A stretch of 37,614 nt of DNA from Sunxiuqinia indica (GCF_009847015.1 NZ_WVEM01000022.1:1-37614); one strand, 5' to 3'; shown: positions 26,413 to 35,831, numbered from the stretch's first letter. The notes: a model not told the origin generated them from the letters alone. Translations and numbers: made by a program.

Positions 26413-28152
26413 ATGAGATACAAAATAAATCGCGATATTGCCATTCTGGTATTTACCATTGCTCTGGTGGGAACGATCTTTACTTCATGCGAGAAATATG
26501 ATACTCCAGCATCAATACGAGAAAGCCTGGAGGACGAAGGCCAGGATACTTCAATTGTCCGAAAAGTACTTTTAATTAATGTTGATGGTGGGGTGGGGCA
26601 ACTTGTAAAAGAAATAATGCCTCAAAATATTGCTTCTTTATTACCCAAAAGTAAATATAGCTTTGACGGATATTGTGCCGTAGCAGAGGGTGAGCGTAAT
26701 AGTGGAGAGGAAGAGCCTGTTAGCTGGGCGAGTATGTTGACTGGAGTTTTAAACGTGAAGCATAAAATAAAAAATAACACTTACATTCCTGTTGTTTCAA
26801 TGACTCCGGATGCTCCTGATGTTGTAATTGATTATTATCCAACATTACTTTATCGGATTCGTAATAACGATCCGTTAGCTCGAACAATTTGCATTACACC
26901 ATGGCAGGCATTGAATGACCGTTTCTTAGGAGATGCCAATAAAACCATCACTAGTATTTCTGATGAAGCATCAAAAGACTCTACTGTTTTCAGTTTGCAA
27001 AACGATGATTATGTTTTTACCATGGCTAGTTTTAAAGGGGCATTGGAAGTAGGTAAAACAAATGGATTTAAGATAACCAATGCCGATTATATATCACAAA
27101 TTGAAACCATCGATGGATATATTGGTGAGATAATTGATGCCGTTAAATCCCGGGAAACTTATGAAAAAGAAGATTGGCTGATTATCATTACATCGACTAA
27201 TGGCGGAACCCCTGAAGGCAGTTATGGTGGAACAAGTGATGAAGAGAGAAATACATTTACCATCTTCCATTACATGAATTTCAACGAACGGGAATTAAAT
27301 GGCACGTTTATAACTTCGCCACGTTTTACGGGTGATATAGCCGGAAATGTATCTGACCCTGAACAACGTTATGCGTTAACTCCGACTGATACCATGACCA
27401 TTGAAATGATTTTTAAAGTTAATGCTCGGGAGGATGACGGGTCTTTCGGTTATGGTAATTGGATAAAGGTAATGGGAAAACAGAATTGGGGTTTTTTCCA
27501 GAAGTGGTCAACTTTGAATTTTAGATGCGAATCCAATACCGGAGTCACAATAGAGCGAGGAGTTACCGGCTTCGATGATGGGCTTTGGCATTCATTCGCG
27601 GTTTCATCTTATTTTAATCAGCAAAAAGAAGCAAGAACTTTCAAACTTTATTATGATGGGAGCCTAACGTATACGGGCGATTATGATTTGGATATGAATG
27701 CATCTGCTGTCGATACCGCTGATTTGCAAATGGGGGGATTATCTGATATTGACTTTAATGCGGCCGTTGTTCGTATTTGGGATACGGTTTTAAATGAATA
27801 CGAATTTGATCAGAATGCATGTTTGTTGGAAATGACCTCAACACATCCCAATTATGATCGTTTAATTGGCTATTGGAATTTGTTGGATCAGGGGGCAATT
27901 AGAAATGACACTGTTCTGGCTAGTCCAATTTCAGGAATCCCCGATATGTATATAACCGGGCAGCCGTTAACTTATAGTAAGAGTGCCAATACATTGGCTT
28001 GTCATTTTGCCGATGATGATATTGTAGTGGAAAGTGAGACGATTGCTCCTCAGATATTTTATTGGCTGAATATCAATCCATCAAGTGACTGGAGACTTGA
28101 TCGACCTGAATTTCTGTCAAAATATGATCTGGAAATTTATCGGCCTGAATAG
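26413..28152 (+). CDS. Second alkaline-phosphatase-fold lipoprotein with LamG domain, catalytic residues missing
   Basis: A 579-residue lipoprotein with lipobox FTSC (Cys 26), paralogous to the protein at 22215-23996 and with the same domain order. The phosphatase-like part keeps VLLINVDGG (Asp 58) and VSWASMLTG. Glu 101 stands at the expected nucleophile position, the DDxDHxGH-type stretch reads FKGALEVGK (about 207-215), and SDHGG reads STNGG (261-265). The LamG-like part covers about 330-480 (TIEMIFKVNARE, DGLWHSFAVSS, FKLYYDGSL), and a DUF4983-like C-terminus follows (PQIFYWLNINPSSDWRLDRP). It is the last gene of the operon and is followed after about 60 bp by a strong hairpin terminator. 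It is likely a surface binding protein rather than an esterase. Confidence 0.75.
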   Translation: MRYKINRDIAILVFTIALVGTIFTSCEKYDTPASIRESLEDEGQDTSIVRKVLLINVDGGVGQLVKEIMPQNIASLLPKSKYSFDGYCAVAEGERNSGEEEPVSWASMLTGVLNVKHKIKNNTYIPVVSMTPDAPDVVIDYYPTLLYRIRNNDPLARTICITPWQALNDRFLGDANKTITSISDEASKDSTVFSLQNDDYVFTMASFKGALEVGKTNGFKITNADYISQIETIDGYIGEIIDAVKSRETYEKEDWLIIITSTNGGTPEGSYGGTSDEERNTFTIFHYMNFNERELNGTFITSPRFTGDIAGNVSDPEQRYALTPTDTMTIEMIFKVNAREDDGSFGYGNWIKVMGKQNWGFFQKWSTLNFRCESNTGVTIERGVTGFDDGLWHSFAVSSYFNQQKEARTFKLYYDGSLTYTGDYDLDMNASAVDTADLQMGGLSDIDFNAAVVRIWDTVLNEYEFDQNACLLEMTSTHPNYDRLIGYWNLLDQGAIRNDTVLASPISGIPDMYITGQPLTYSKSANTLACHFADDDIVVESETIAPQIFYWLNINPSSDWRLDRPEFLSKYDLEIYRPE

Positions 28153-28458
28153 ATTTTAAAGAATATATAAGGGCGTCTAAGGTAAAGTATTATTCCTTTT
28201 ATCCCTGTTTTTACTAGTAATCAATCGTAACTAAATAGCGTTGATTACTAGTTTTTTCATGCGTAAGATGCAATGGAGTATGTGGATGATGTATCCCCGG
28301 TTGTGTGAGTCATTTTTTTAATTTACTTTAATTTGCAGTATATTTTTGGTAGTGATTGAGTTCCTTTAGAGGTGTATTTGCTATTTTATTATTTAGAGGG
28401 TTATTCGCTTTTTTTAATTGTTATTTTGATATTACCTTTGTATTTGTAATTCAGATCA
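28153..28458. other. Intergenic region between PUL operon and regulator
   Basis: 306 bp without a gene. It holds the terminator (28213-28257) and, near its end, TACCTTTG at 28433-28440, an exact match to the Bacteroidota -7 box TAnnTTTG 18 bp before the regulator's ATG. A clear -33 TTTG at the right spacing is not seen. No paired C-tract of the kind found at operators A-C is present, so the regulator is probably expressed constitutively at low level. Confidence 0.55.
28213..28257 (+). terminator. Intrinsic terminator of the SusCD operon
   Basis: ACTAGTAATCAA (28213-28224) pairs perfectly with TTGATTACTAGT (28241-28252) over 12 bp around a 16-nt loop. The final T of the stem begins a run of six T (28252-28257). 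It lies about 60 bp after the last stop codon of the operon and insulates the regulator gene from it. Confidence 0.8.
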
Positions 28459-31400
28459 ATGTCAAAAGTAATTCGTTATATTGTTACCTTATTAATTCTT
28501 CAATTTATAATGGTTGAATCATTTTCAATGGATATTGATAATGATTTTAAGATAGATTATAAGGGAATTGAAGATGGCTTGTCAAATAATTCTGTTACGT
28601 CAATTTATCAGGATGATAAGGGTTTTATTTGGATTGGGACTTTTGACGGTTTGAACCGTTTTGATGGCTATGATTTTAAGTTGTTTCGAAATCAACCAGG
28701 TGATGATATGAGCCTGATTCATAACCGAATCGTTAGTATTTCAGGAACTGGCGATGAAATTTGGGTGGGAACTAAAAAAGGATTAAGTATTTACAATTTT
28801 CATACGGGAACTTTTTTAAAAGCAACGTACAAGGATAATAAGAGCACTGAACAAACCATTTTAAGTTATCCGGTAAACGAAGTGTATAGCCATAAGGGAA
28901 AAGTGTACATTGGGACAGCAGGCAAAGGGCTATTGGTTAGTGATGGAGATAAAGGAAATTGTGAGAGAGTTCCATTGGGACGGGATAACGAGATAAGCTG
29001 GGATTATCACGTTCAGGGAATTGATTTTGCTGTAGATGGAGTACTTTGGTGTTTTGTGCAGGGTGAAGGAATCGCGAAATTCGATGAAACTTCCAAAAGG
29101 CTAAAAATAATCTATTCTGCGGTAAAGAGCGGGCGTTGTATGACTTTTGATGATGAAGATAATTTATGGGTTGGTCTGGACAACGGTTTGTTAAAATATA
29201 ATATAAAGGAAGATTCTAGTTTTATTTTCTCTCATAAAGAAGTACGTTTTCAATATACAAGTATTATCTATCTCGAGGATAGACAACAAATCTGGGCTTC
29301 AACGGACGGGAATGGAATTATAGGATTCAATCTGAATGAAAAAAAATTCTTCACAATAACAAAGGATAATACAAATAACGGCTTGTCGAGTAACTCGATT
29401 TACTGCATGTTTCAGGATAAGGATAAGAGAATATGGTTAGGTACAATTAGAGGTGGGATAAATACAGTTGAAGAGCAAAACGAAATGTTCCAAACTGTTG
29501 CTATAAATGAGAAAGGATCTGGAGAGTCACTTTCAAATAATTATATTTCTGCGTTTTGTGAGCAAGATGAAAACAATGTTTGGATAGGGACCGACGGAAG
29601 TGGGTTATACCTTTGGAACATGAAGCAGAACACGTACACAAATTATTCTAATAATCCTAAAAAGCTCCGATCGTTACCGAGCAACTTCATTACCAATATA
29701 AAAAAAGAGCCCACAGGACTTTGGGTTGCGACCTATGGCGGTGGAATTTGTCGTTTTGATGAAAAGACTCATAATTTTATCCGTTATAGTCTTTTTGATG
29801 ATAAGCATAATGTTAATCATCTAAATATTTGGACACTTTTTGTTGACTCCAAGCATGTTTTATGGGCAGGTTCATCTGATCAGCCCGGAATTTTTAAATA
29901 CAATCAAGAAACCGATTCGTTTGAATATCTCGATGTGCCTTTCATCGGAATTTTGTCCATCAAAGATGATCAACTTAACGATCTATGGGTGGGAACCTTC
30001 AGCGAATTGAGCCGGTTCAATTCAGAAACGATGGATATTAAAAGTTTTAAAATGGATTATCCGGTACGGTCAATTGTGCCGATTAACAAGAACGCGATCC
30101 TTATTGGTACTGAAGGGGGGGGACTAATCAAATTAGACCCTGTTACCGGAGAGCAAAGGGTTTTTATTGAGAAAGACGGACTTTGCAATAACTCTGTTCT
30201 TAACATTATAAAAGATGATAATGACTTTTATTGGTTGAGTACATACAACGGAATATCAAGATTTGATATTAGAACAGAGCAATTTGTTAACTACTATGAT
30301 TCAGACGGTCTTCAAAGTAATCAGTTCTCCTATAACGCTGGATTAATGCTTACTTCAGGAAAAATATTGTTGGGAGGAATAAAAGGATTTAATATTGTCA
30401 ATCCTGGTGTTACTACGACAAAAGCTAAATTCCCAAATCTCTTAATCACTCAGATAAGCGTCAATAATGTTAACATTGAAAAGAGTGGAAAATCTGCTTT
30501 AACAATTCACCGGCTCAAACTTCCAAGTGATCGTTCGATGTTAACCATCAATTATGTCGGAGTTGAATATTCTAAACCGAATAAGATCTTGTATGCCTAT
30601 TATTTGGATGGTTGGGATTTTGAATGGCATTATGTTGGTAAATCCAGAGTCGCAAATTATTCGAAATTGACAGAGGGAAATTATACATTAAAAATTAAGT
30701 CAACGAACGCTGATGGAACGTGGCGTGATGATTATCTTGAACTTCCTATTATAATTACCCCTCCATGGTACAGATCAAAATTAGCTTATTTTTTCTATTT
30801 GGTCTTTGTTGTTGGTGTTATTTATATGATATACAGCTATAAAAAGAAGCAGAATCTGTTGAGGTATGAGATTCGGCTTTCTGAAGAAAAAATAAAATAT
30901 GAACAAGAGTTGAGTGAAAAGAAGCTTAACTTTTTTACAACAGTTTCGCATGAGTTTAGACTTCCGTTAACTATGATTATCAATCCATTAAAGGATATGT
31001 TGTATGGAGGGAAGATTGAGCCTGGAGCAATAAGCATGGCTTATCGGAGTTCACGTCGCTTGCTCAATATGGTTGATCAACTGTTAATGTTCAGAAAGAT
31101 CGAAAGTGAGAGAAACAAAATGAACATCCGTAAGTTGGACATTATTGAGCTTTGTAACGAAGTTTATTCTAGCTTTATCCATCTGGCAAACAGTAAGGAT
31201 GTCGATTATCGGTTTTTTACTTCAATTGAACGTGAATATATATATGCTGATCGTCAGAAAATGGAGATTTGTTTACATAACTTAATCTCCAATGCTTTTA
31301 AGTATACCGATGTTAAGGGAGGTCGGGTAATATTGAAAGTTAAACAAAATCAGAATCCTGATGAACTAATTATACAGGTGTCCGATAATGGTATTGGAGT

Positions 31401-32565
31401 CAAAGATGATGATAAAGAAATGATATTTAATTTATTCTACCAATCGCATCAAAGCGGTAGTAACGAATTACGTGAGAAAGGTTTTGGTATCGGTTTGTAT
31501 ATTGTCGAAATGTATGTAAAGCAACATCATGGAGTGGTTCGCTGTTATGATAATGGAACAGGCGGTTCAATCTTTGAGATTCGTCTGAAGATGGGAAAAG
31601 AACATTTTGCTGGTTTTCCAATTGATGAAGAAGCTTCTGAAGGATCTAATTTCGAAAAAGTAAGATTGAACCTACAGCAGGAGCAAGCAGCGGAGAATCA
31701 GGAGATATTTGATGAAAGCGAAGATATGGGAGCAGAGAATCAAATGAATGTGAAGAGTGATCTAATTTTGGATCGTAGGTACATTCTGCTGATCGATAAT
31801 GATCTTCAATCGATCAATTTCATGAAAAAAATTCTTTTTGATCAATACATCATCACGGAAGCGTTAACGGCACAGGATGCTCTGGCACAGATAAAACAAA
31901 AACACCCTGATCTGATTGTTTCAGATGTCTTATTAAAAGACATGAACGGTGTTGATTTGTGTAGAAGCTTGAAAGAAGATTCGGAAACACAGCACATTCC
32001 GGTCATACTGCTTACAGCTGCAATTTCTGAAGAGATCAAATTAAAAGGAATTGAAGTTGGCGCTGATGATTACCTAACCAAACCCTTTGATCAAGATTAT
32101 CTGAAGGCCAAAATTAATGGGATATTTAAACGTCGGGAAGTAATGCAGGATAGACTTCTGAAAATTGTCACGTTGAATTCTGCTGATTTTAAGCTATCGG
32201 ATCAGGATAAGGAATTTTTGGATCAGATTGTTGAAATTGTCGAAAATGCCCCGGAAAAGTTCAATATAACGAAGTTATCTTCGGAGCTTGGCATGAGCCA
32301 TTCCCTATTGTATAAAAAGGTAAAGCAGTTAACGGGAAAAACAGTTATCGAGTTCGTCCGATTTATCCGGTTGCGCATGGTAGCTGTAAACCTTATAACC
32401 ATGGACGTACAAATTAATCAAGCAGCTTTAGCTGCCGGGTTTAATGATCTCAAATATTTCCGTAAACATTTTCAATCTCAATATGGGATGAGTCCTTCGG
32501 CATTTCAGAAAAAATATAAAAGCAGCTTACAGGACAAACAATACATTTTGAAGGATAGTTTTTAG
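28459..32565 (+). CDS. Hybrid two-component system regulator (HTCS)
   Basis: A 1368-residue one-protein two-component system. A signal peptide (about 1-23) leads to a periplasmic sensor of two-component propeller repeats (about 30-650, with recurring WIGTFDGLNRFDGY / VWIGTDGSGLYLW type units) and a Y_Y_Y domain (about 700-770). One membrane helix follows (about 776-794), then HisKA (SHEFRLPLT, phospho-His 831), HATPase (NLISNAFKYT; SDNGIG; GFGIGLYIVEMY), a receiver (phospho-Asp 1156 in VSDVLLKDMNG; Lys 1208 in TKPF), and an AraC-type double HTH at the C-terminus (about 1265-1355). HTCS proteins bind oligosaccharide in the periplasm and activate the adjacent SusCD operon. All signalling residues are present. 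It has its own -7 box and stands between two of the genes it probably controls. Confidence 0.93.
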   Translation: MSKVIRYIVTLLILQFIMVESFSMDIDNDFKIDYKGIEDGLSNNSVTSIYQDDKGFIWIGTFDGLNRFDGYDFKLFRNQPGDDMSLIHNRIVSISGTGDEIWVGTKKGLSIYNFHTGTFLKATYKDNKSTEQTILSYPVNEVYSHKGKVYIGTAGKGLLVSDGDKGNCERVPLGRDNEISWDYHVQGIDFAVDGVLWCFVQGEGIAKFDETSKRLKIIYSAVKSGRCMTFDDEDNLWVGLDNGLLKYNIKEDSSFIFSHKEVRFQYTSIIYLEDRQQIWASTDGNGIIGFNLNEKKFFTITKDNTNNGLSSNSIYCMFQDKDKRIWLGTIRGGINTVEEQNEMFQTVAINEKGSGESLSNNYISAFCEQDENNVWIGTDGSGLYLWNMKQNTYTNYSNNPKKLRSLPSNFITNIKKEPTGLWVATYGGGICRFDEKTHNFIRYSLFDDKHNVNHLNIWTLFVDSKHVLWAGSSDQPGIFKYNQETDSFEYLDVPFIGILSIKDDQLNDLWVGTFSELSRFNSETMDIKSFKMDYPVRSIVPINKNAILIGTEGGGLIKLDPVTGEQRVFIEKDGLCNNSVLNIIKDDNDFYWLSTYNGISRFDIRTEQFVNYYDSDGLQSNQFSYNAGLMLTSGKILLGGIKGFNIVNPGVTTTKAKFPNLLITQISVNNVNIEKSGKSALTIHRLKLPSDRSMLTINYVGVEYSKPNKILYAYYLDGWDFEWHYVGKSRVANYSKLTEGNYTLKIKSTNADGTWRDDYLELPIIITPPWYRSKLAYFFYLVFVVGVIYMIYSYKKKQNLLRYEIRLSEEKIKYEQELSEKKLNFFTTVSHEFRLPLTMIINPLKDMLYGGKIEPGAISMAYRSSRRLLNMVDQLLMFRKIESERNKMNIRKLDIIELCNEVYSSFIHLANSKDVDYRFFTSIEREYIYADRQKMEICLHNLISNAFKYTDVKGGRVILKVKQNQNPDELIIQVSDNGIGVKDDDKEMIFNLFYQSHQSGSNELREKGFGIGLYIVEMYVKQHHGVVRCYDNGTGGSIFEIRLKMGKEHFAGFPIDEEASEGSNFEKVRLNLQQEQAAENQEIFDESEDMGAENQMNVKSDLILDRRYILLIDNDLQSINFMKKILFDQYIITEALTAQDALAQIKQKHPDLIVSDVLLKDMNGVDLCRSLKEDSETQHIPVILLTAAISEEIKLKGIEVGADDYLTKPFDQDYLKAKINGIFKRREVMQDRLLKIVTLNSADFKLSDQDKEFLDQIVEIVENAPEKFNITKLSSELGMSHSLLYKKVKQLTGKTVIEFVRFIRLRMVAVNLITMDVQINQAALAAGFNDLKYFRKHFQSQYGMSPSAFQKKYKSSLQDKQYILKDSF

Positions 32566-32859
32566 ATGAAATGTGGATAAACTGCATAAAAGATAATTAC
32601 CCCCCCCTAAATTACGATTATTACCTCCTTTCGATAAAACAAATTTTAATAATTTCGAAATTATTGAAGCTGCTAATCGTTTTGACGGATGAGCATGTCT
32701 TATTTGTATTGGCTGCTGAAATTTAGATTTTGTGATCCCTGTTCTGGTGCTTCCTTCTGAATATTAGTATGGAAAAGACGTTGTGCCAACATTTTGATCA
32801 CATTAATTTGGTATTTAGGGATAATACAGAAAATTAAACAAGACTCTAAAATTATCTTT
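32566..32859. other. Intergenic region upstream of the MG2-plug gene
   Basis: 294 bp without a gene. It contains operator candidate C (32597-32629). I do not see a convincing TAnnTTTG/TTTG promoter pair or a strong terminator for the regulator gene here. An in-frame upstream extension of the next ORF (from 32794) lacks a good start and is treated as leader. Confidence 0.4.
32597..32629 (+). promoter_or_regulatory. Candidate HTCS operator C: paired C-tracts upstream of the MG2-plug gene
   Basis: TTACCCCCCCC (C-run 32600-32607) and TTACCTCCT (C-run 32624-32628) are separated by 16 bp, and each C-run is followed by T. Both halves begin TTAC. The layout matches sites A and B. It lies about 230 bp before the ATG, farther than at the other two genes. 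Confidence 0.5.
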
Positions 32860-35484
32860 ATGAAAATGGTATTTATCTTTGTATGCAGCCTGTTATTTTG
32901 TCTGTCTGCAAGAAGTCAGGGTGTGCAAACGATCACTTATGATTCTATCATGCATAGAATGTCCCGACAAATTGTTGCTTATCCGGAAGAGAAAATTCAT
33001 CTGCACATCGATAAGAGTACGTATATGGCCGGGGAGAAAATCTGGCTTCGTGCTTATCTTCTCAATTCTTGCTTTCATACAACATCGTATTTAAGTCATT
33101 ATGTATATGTGGAGCTTATAAATCCATTTGACTCCATCGTTTCACGAGTGAAAATTCGCTCGGTGGATGGTGGTTTCCCTGGTTATATCTCATTGTCGGA
33201 AGACCTTCCGGAAGGAGAATATACACTCAGGGCTTATACAAAGTATATGAGAAACATGGATGACGATTATTTTTATCGGCGACATGTACAAATTGGAAAC
33301 CCAATGTCTGCTCTGGTTCATTCATCTTTAGAAATAGATTCTAGTAACAAGGGAAAATTGAATGCTTCAGTAAGATTTTCAGGATATTCACAGTCAGAGC
33401 TTTCTGTGACTGATTTTGATATTCAGGGAAAGGATAGAGAATACTTTGATGTTAAGCAGGAATTGGACAATTGCTTTAGTTTTAACTTTGGGGAAAAGCT
33501 AACAAAAGAAAACTCCACCGTTTTAGTTACGCTTCAGGATGACTCCAGGCGAACCTATCGGAAATTTATTAAATTAGATTCTGCGTATGATTTCGATGTT
33601 TCCTTCTATCCAGAAGGGGGAAATTTATTAGGCGGAAACATTAACAGGATTGCATTCAAAGCACTTAAAATGAATGGCGAGGATGAATGGGTTCGGGTTT
33701 CGGTACTCAATACAGAACGAGATACAGTTGCCTCGGCTGTAACCTCTGTGAACGGAATGGGTTTGATAACATTTTTTGCAACTCCAAATGAAACGTACAC
33801 CGCTATATGTGTTAATTTGCAAGGCAAACAAAAAACAATTCGTTTGCCTGAATCGAATGTAAAGGCAATCTCTTTAAAACTGGATAAGGTGCAAAACCGA
33901 ATTGTGGTGACTCCAGTAGCAGCTTCAGAGGCAAAATGTGATTCCGTGTTTTTGGTGGCACATGTTCGTGGGGTAATCGTTTATGCGGACTGGTGGAAAA
34001 AATCAAAGCCAATAATTCGGTTTGATCAGCGATTATTTCCATCGGGAGTTGTTCAATTCCTGCTTCTTGATAAACACATGAATCCCCTTAGTGAACGCCT
34101 TACATTCGTTGATAATATGACTGATGCATTGGTGTCATTGAGTCTCAATAATTCGGTTATTAAACCTCGCAAACTGGTCACTGGACAAGTGAAACTTACA
34201 GATCAATCTAATAGTCCTTTGGTTGGCAATTTTTCAATTTCGGTCGTTGATGAAAATTTGACTAACGTCGATACGGCATTCAATATAAAAGCGGATTTGT
34301 TACTTCGTTCTGAATTGAAAGGATATATCGCTAATCCTGCGTATTATTTTGAATCCGATAACAAGCACGCAAAAGTTGGGGTGGATTTGTTGATGATGAC
34401 ACACGGCTGGCGGAGATATAATATTCCCCAAATAATCAAAGGTAAATTTGAGCTGTCAACGATTCAACCGGAAAGGAGTCAACAAGTTTCGGGTATCGTG
34501 AAGGACGGCCTGTTGTTGAATTCAAATGCAGGTGATCATGTTGATGTTTTAATTCTAGGAGACAACAGCACATACAACGATGTAACATCAACAGATAAAA
34601 AAGGTGAGTTTAAGTTCGAAGGAATTGAGTTCCCGGATGGCACCGGTTTCGTTTTGCAGGTGTTAAAAAGAAATGGAAGCAAACATCTGTTTTTGGATAT
34701 AAAAGAGGATTCAATTCCCACCCCACAAGCTGTTCAGTATAGAGCGAAGAAAGAGCCCGATGATCGTTTTCAAAAATACATGTATTACGCGGAGCAGAAT
34801 TTGAATCATGATTCGGCACTAATGGATGTGATCTATTTGGAGGAAGTTGAAGTAACCGGGCAACATCTCGGTGATGATATCCCTTTTCGTTTTACCGATT
34901 CAGAGTCTTTTTCAGAAAATGTAATTAAATCTTATGCTGCATCCACATTTCGTGATTTCTTGGAGCAACAGCTGAGAATTACCTTCGAACTTGACAAACC
35001 GTTATTCAGGAGAGAAGATGTATATTTTGTCGTCGATGAATTTAGTTGTTCATATCAGGATTTGCAGTACGATTTACAGATGAATAATGTTGAGCGAATT
35101 GAATTGATTAAAGATCACGGAGCTGCCAGTTTCTGGGGAGGAGGGGCTAATTATGGAGCAACGGTTTGGATTAAAACAAAAAAAGGAATGTATGCGTCTG
35201 TAAAGGAGCAATTTAATTTGAGGAAGATTTTTCCGTTGGGCTATCAAAGGCCAATTGAGTTCTATTCGCCGAAATATGAAAAAGAAGAACAAAAACATCA
35301 TAATCTATCGGATTACAGATCAACCGTATATTGGAATCCGGTAATTTTTACAGATAGTCAGGGGGAGGCTTCATTTTCGTTTTATTCTACCGATCAAACA
35401 ACTGATTATCTCGCCGTAATTGAAGGGATTTGCACAAGCGGTGAGATTATTTATTTGGTTAAAAAATTGAACGATAACTTTTGA
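32860..35484 (+). CDS. MG2-domain protein with TonB-receptor-plug-like domain
   Basis: An 874-residue exported protein. The ATG at 32860 gives the signal peptide MKMVFIFVCSLLFCLSARSQ. An in-frame extension to 32794 has no good start. Residues about 44-140 form a macroglobulin MG2 domain (EKIHLHIDKSTYMAGEKIWLRAYL, EDLPEGEYTLRAYTKYM). Further beta-sandwich domains follow. Residues about 661-775 resemble a TonB-dependent-receptor plug (EVEVTGQHLGDD, DVYFVVDEFSC, NVERIELIKDHGAASFWGGG, ATVWIKTKKG) without any barrel. The C-terminus (YSPKY, TVYWNPVIFTDSQGEASFSFYSTD) is typical of this Bacteroidota family. A plug without a barrel suggests it interacts with SusC-type barrels or the periplasmic TonB system. 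Its function is not established. The C-tract pair upstream suggests co-regulation with the SusCD operon. Confidence 0.85.
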   Translation: MKMVFIFVCSLLFCLSARSQGVQTITYDSIMHRMSRQIVAYPEEKIHLHIDKSTYMAGEKIWLRAYLLNSCFHTTSYLSHYVYVELINPFDSIVSRVKIRSVDGGFPGYISLSEDLPEGEYTLRAYTKYMRNMDDDYFYRRHVQIGNPMSALVHSSLEIDSSNKGKLNASVRFSGYSQSELSVTDFDIQGKDREYFDVKQELDNCFSFNFGEKLTKENSTVLVTLQDDSRRTYRKFIKLDSAYDFDVSFYPEGGNLLGGNINRIAFKALKMNGEDEWVRVSVLNTERDTVASAVTSVNGMGLITFFATPNETYTAICVNLQGKQKTIRLPESNVKAISLKLDKVQNRIVVTPVAASEAKCDSVFLVAHVRGVIVYADWWKKSKPIIRFDQRLFPSGVVQFLLLDKHMNPLSERLTFVDNMTDALVSLSLNNSVIKPRKLVTGQVKLTDQSNSPLVGNFSISVVDENLTNVDTAFNIKADLLLRSELKGYIANPAYYFESDNKHAKVGVDLLMMTHGWRRYNIPQIIKGKFELSTIQPERSQQVSGIVKDGLLLNSNAGDHVDVLILGDNSTYNDVTSTDKKGEFKFEGIEFPDGTGFVLQVLKRNGSKHLFLDIKEDSIPTPQAVQYRAKKEPDDRFQKYMYYAEQNLNHDSALMDVIYLEEVEVTGQHLGDDIPFRFTDSESFSENVIKSYAASTFRDFLEQQLRITFELDKPLFRREDVYFVVDEFSCSYQDLQYDLQMNNVERIELIKDHGAASFWGGGANYGATVWIKTKKGMYASVKEQFNLRKIFPLGYQRPIEFYSPKYEKEEQKHHNLSDYRSTVYWNPVIFTDSQGEASFSFYSTDQTTDYLAVIEGICTSGEIIYLVKKLNDNF

Positions 35485-35511
35485 GGAGTGCTTTGTGAGA
35501 TTAGAAATGAA

Positions 35512-35583
35512 GAAGGTGGTTGGAGCGACGCGCACCTTCAATGGAGAAGAAGGTTATTGAGGTCTATTTTTTTTATAGTTATA
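35512..35583 (+). terminator. Possible terminator with alternative hairpins
   Basis: GAAGGTG (35512-35518) can pair with CACCTTC (35533-35539). Alternatively ACCTTC (35534-35539) can pair with GAAGGT (35549-35554). A run of eight T lies farther on (about 35576-35583), not directly after either stem, so this is a weak candidate. Confidence 0.3.
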
Positions 35584-35675
35584 CCAATTTAACTTTGTAT
35601 TGCCGTATATGATTTGTATCTTTAGGTATGAAAAATCCAATACCTATTGATATAAAAGAAAGCCTTCCCGAACTG

Positions 35676-35736
35676 AAAAAATCAAGGTCAAAACAACCCA
35701 CTTTGTTGAAACAAAAACGGGTAGATTGCTTAATCC
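35676..35736. repeat. 61-bp target-site duplication, left copy
   Basis: The 61 bp from AAAAAATCAAGG to GCTTAATCC are repeated exactly at 37380-37440, directly outside both ends of the IS1634-family element. IS1634-type elements are known for unusually long and variable target duplications. Confidence 0.9.
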
Positions 35737-35831
35737 CCTGAGTTCCGCACTTTTTCAGGCATAAAAATCACAAGTCACACACAATCAGCGAAATAATCTA
35801 TTTTTTCTTGCCAACATGGGTGTCCCAGCGG

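Noticed and set aside
24750-30122. G-runs such as those at 24751-24757 and 30114-30122 as reverse-strand copies of the operator
   Set aside because: They are single runs within coding sequence without the partner run at 16-17 bp.
32794-32859. Upstream start for the MG2-plug protein
   Set aside because: It would put 22 residues before a complete signal peptide, and the codon at 32794 is not an ATG.
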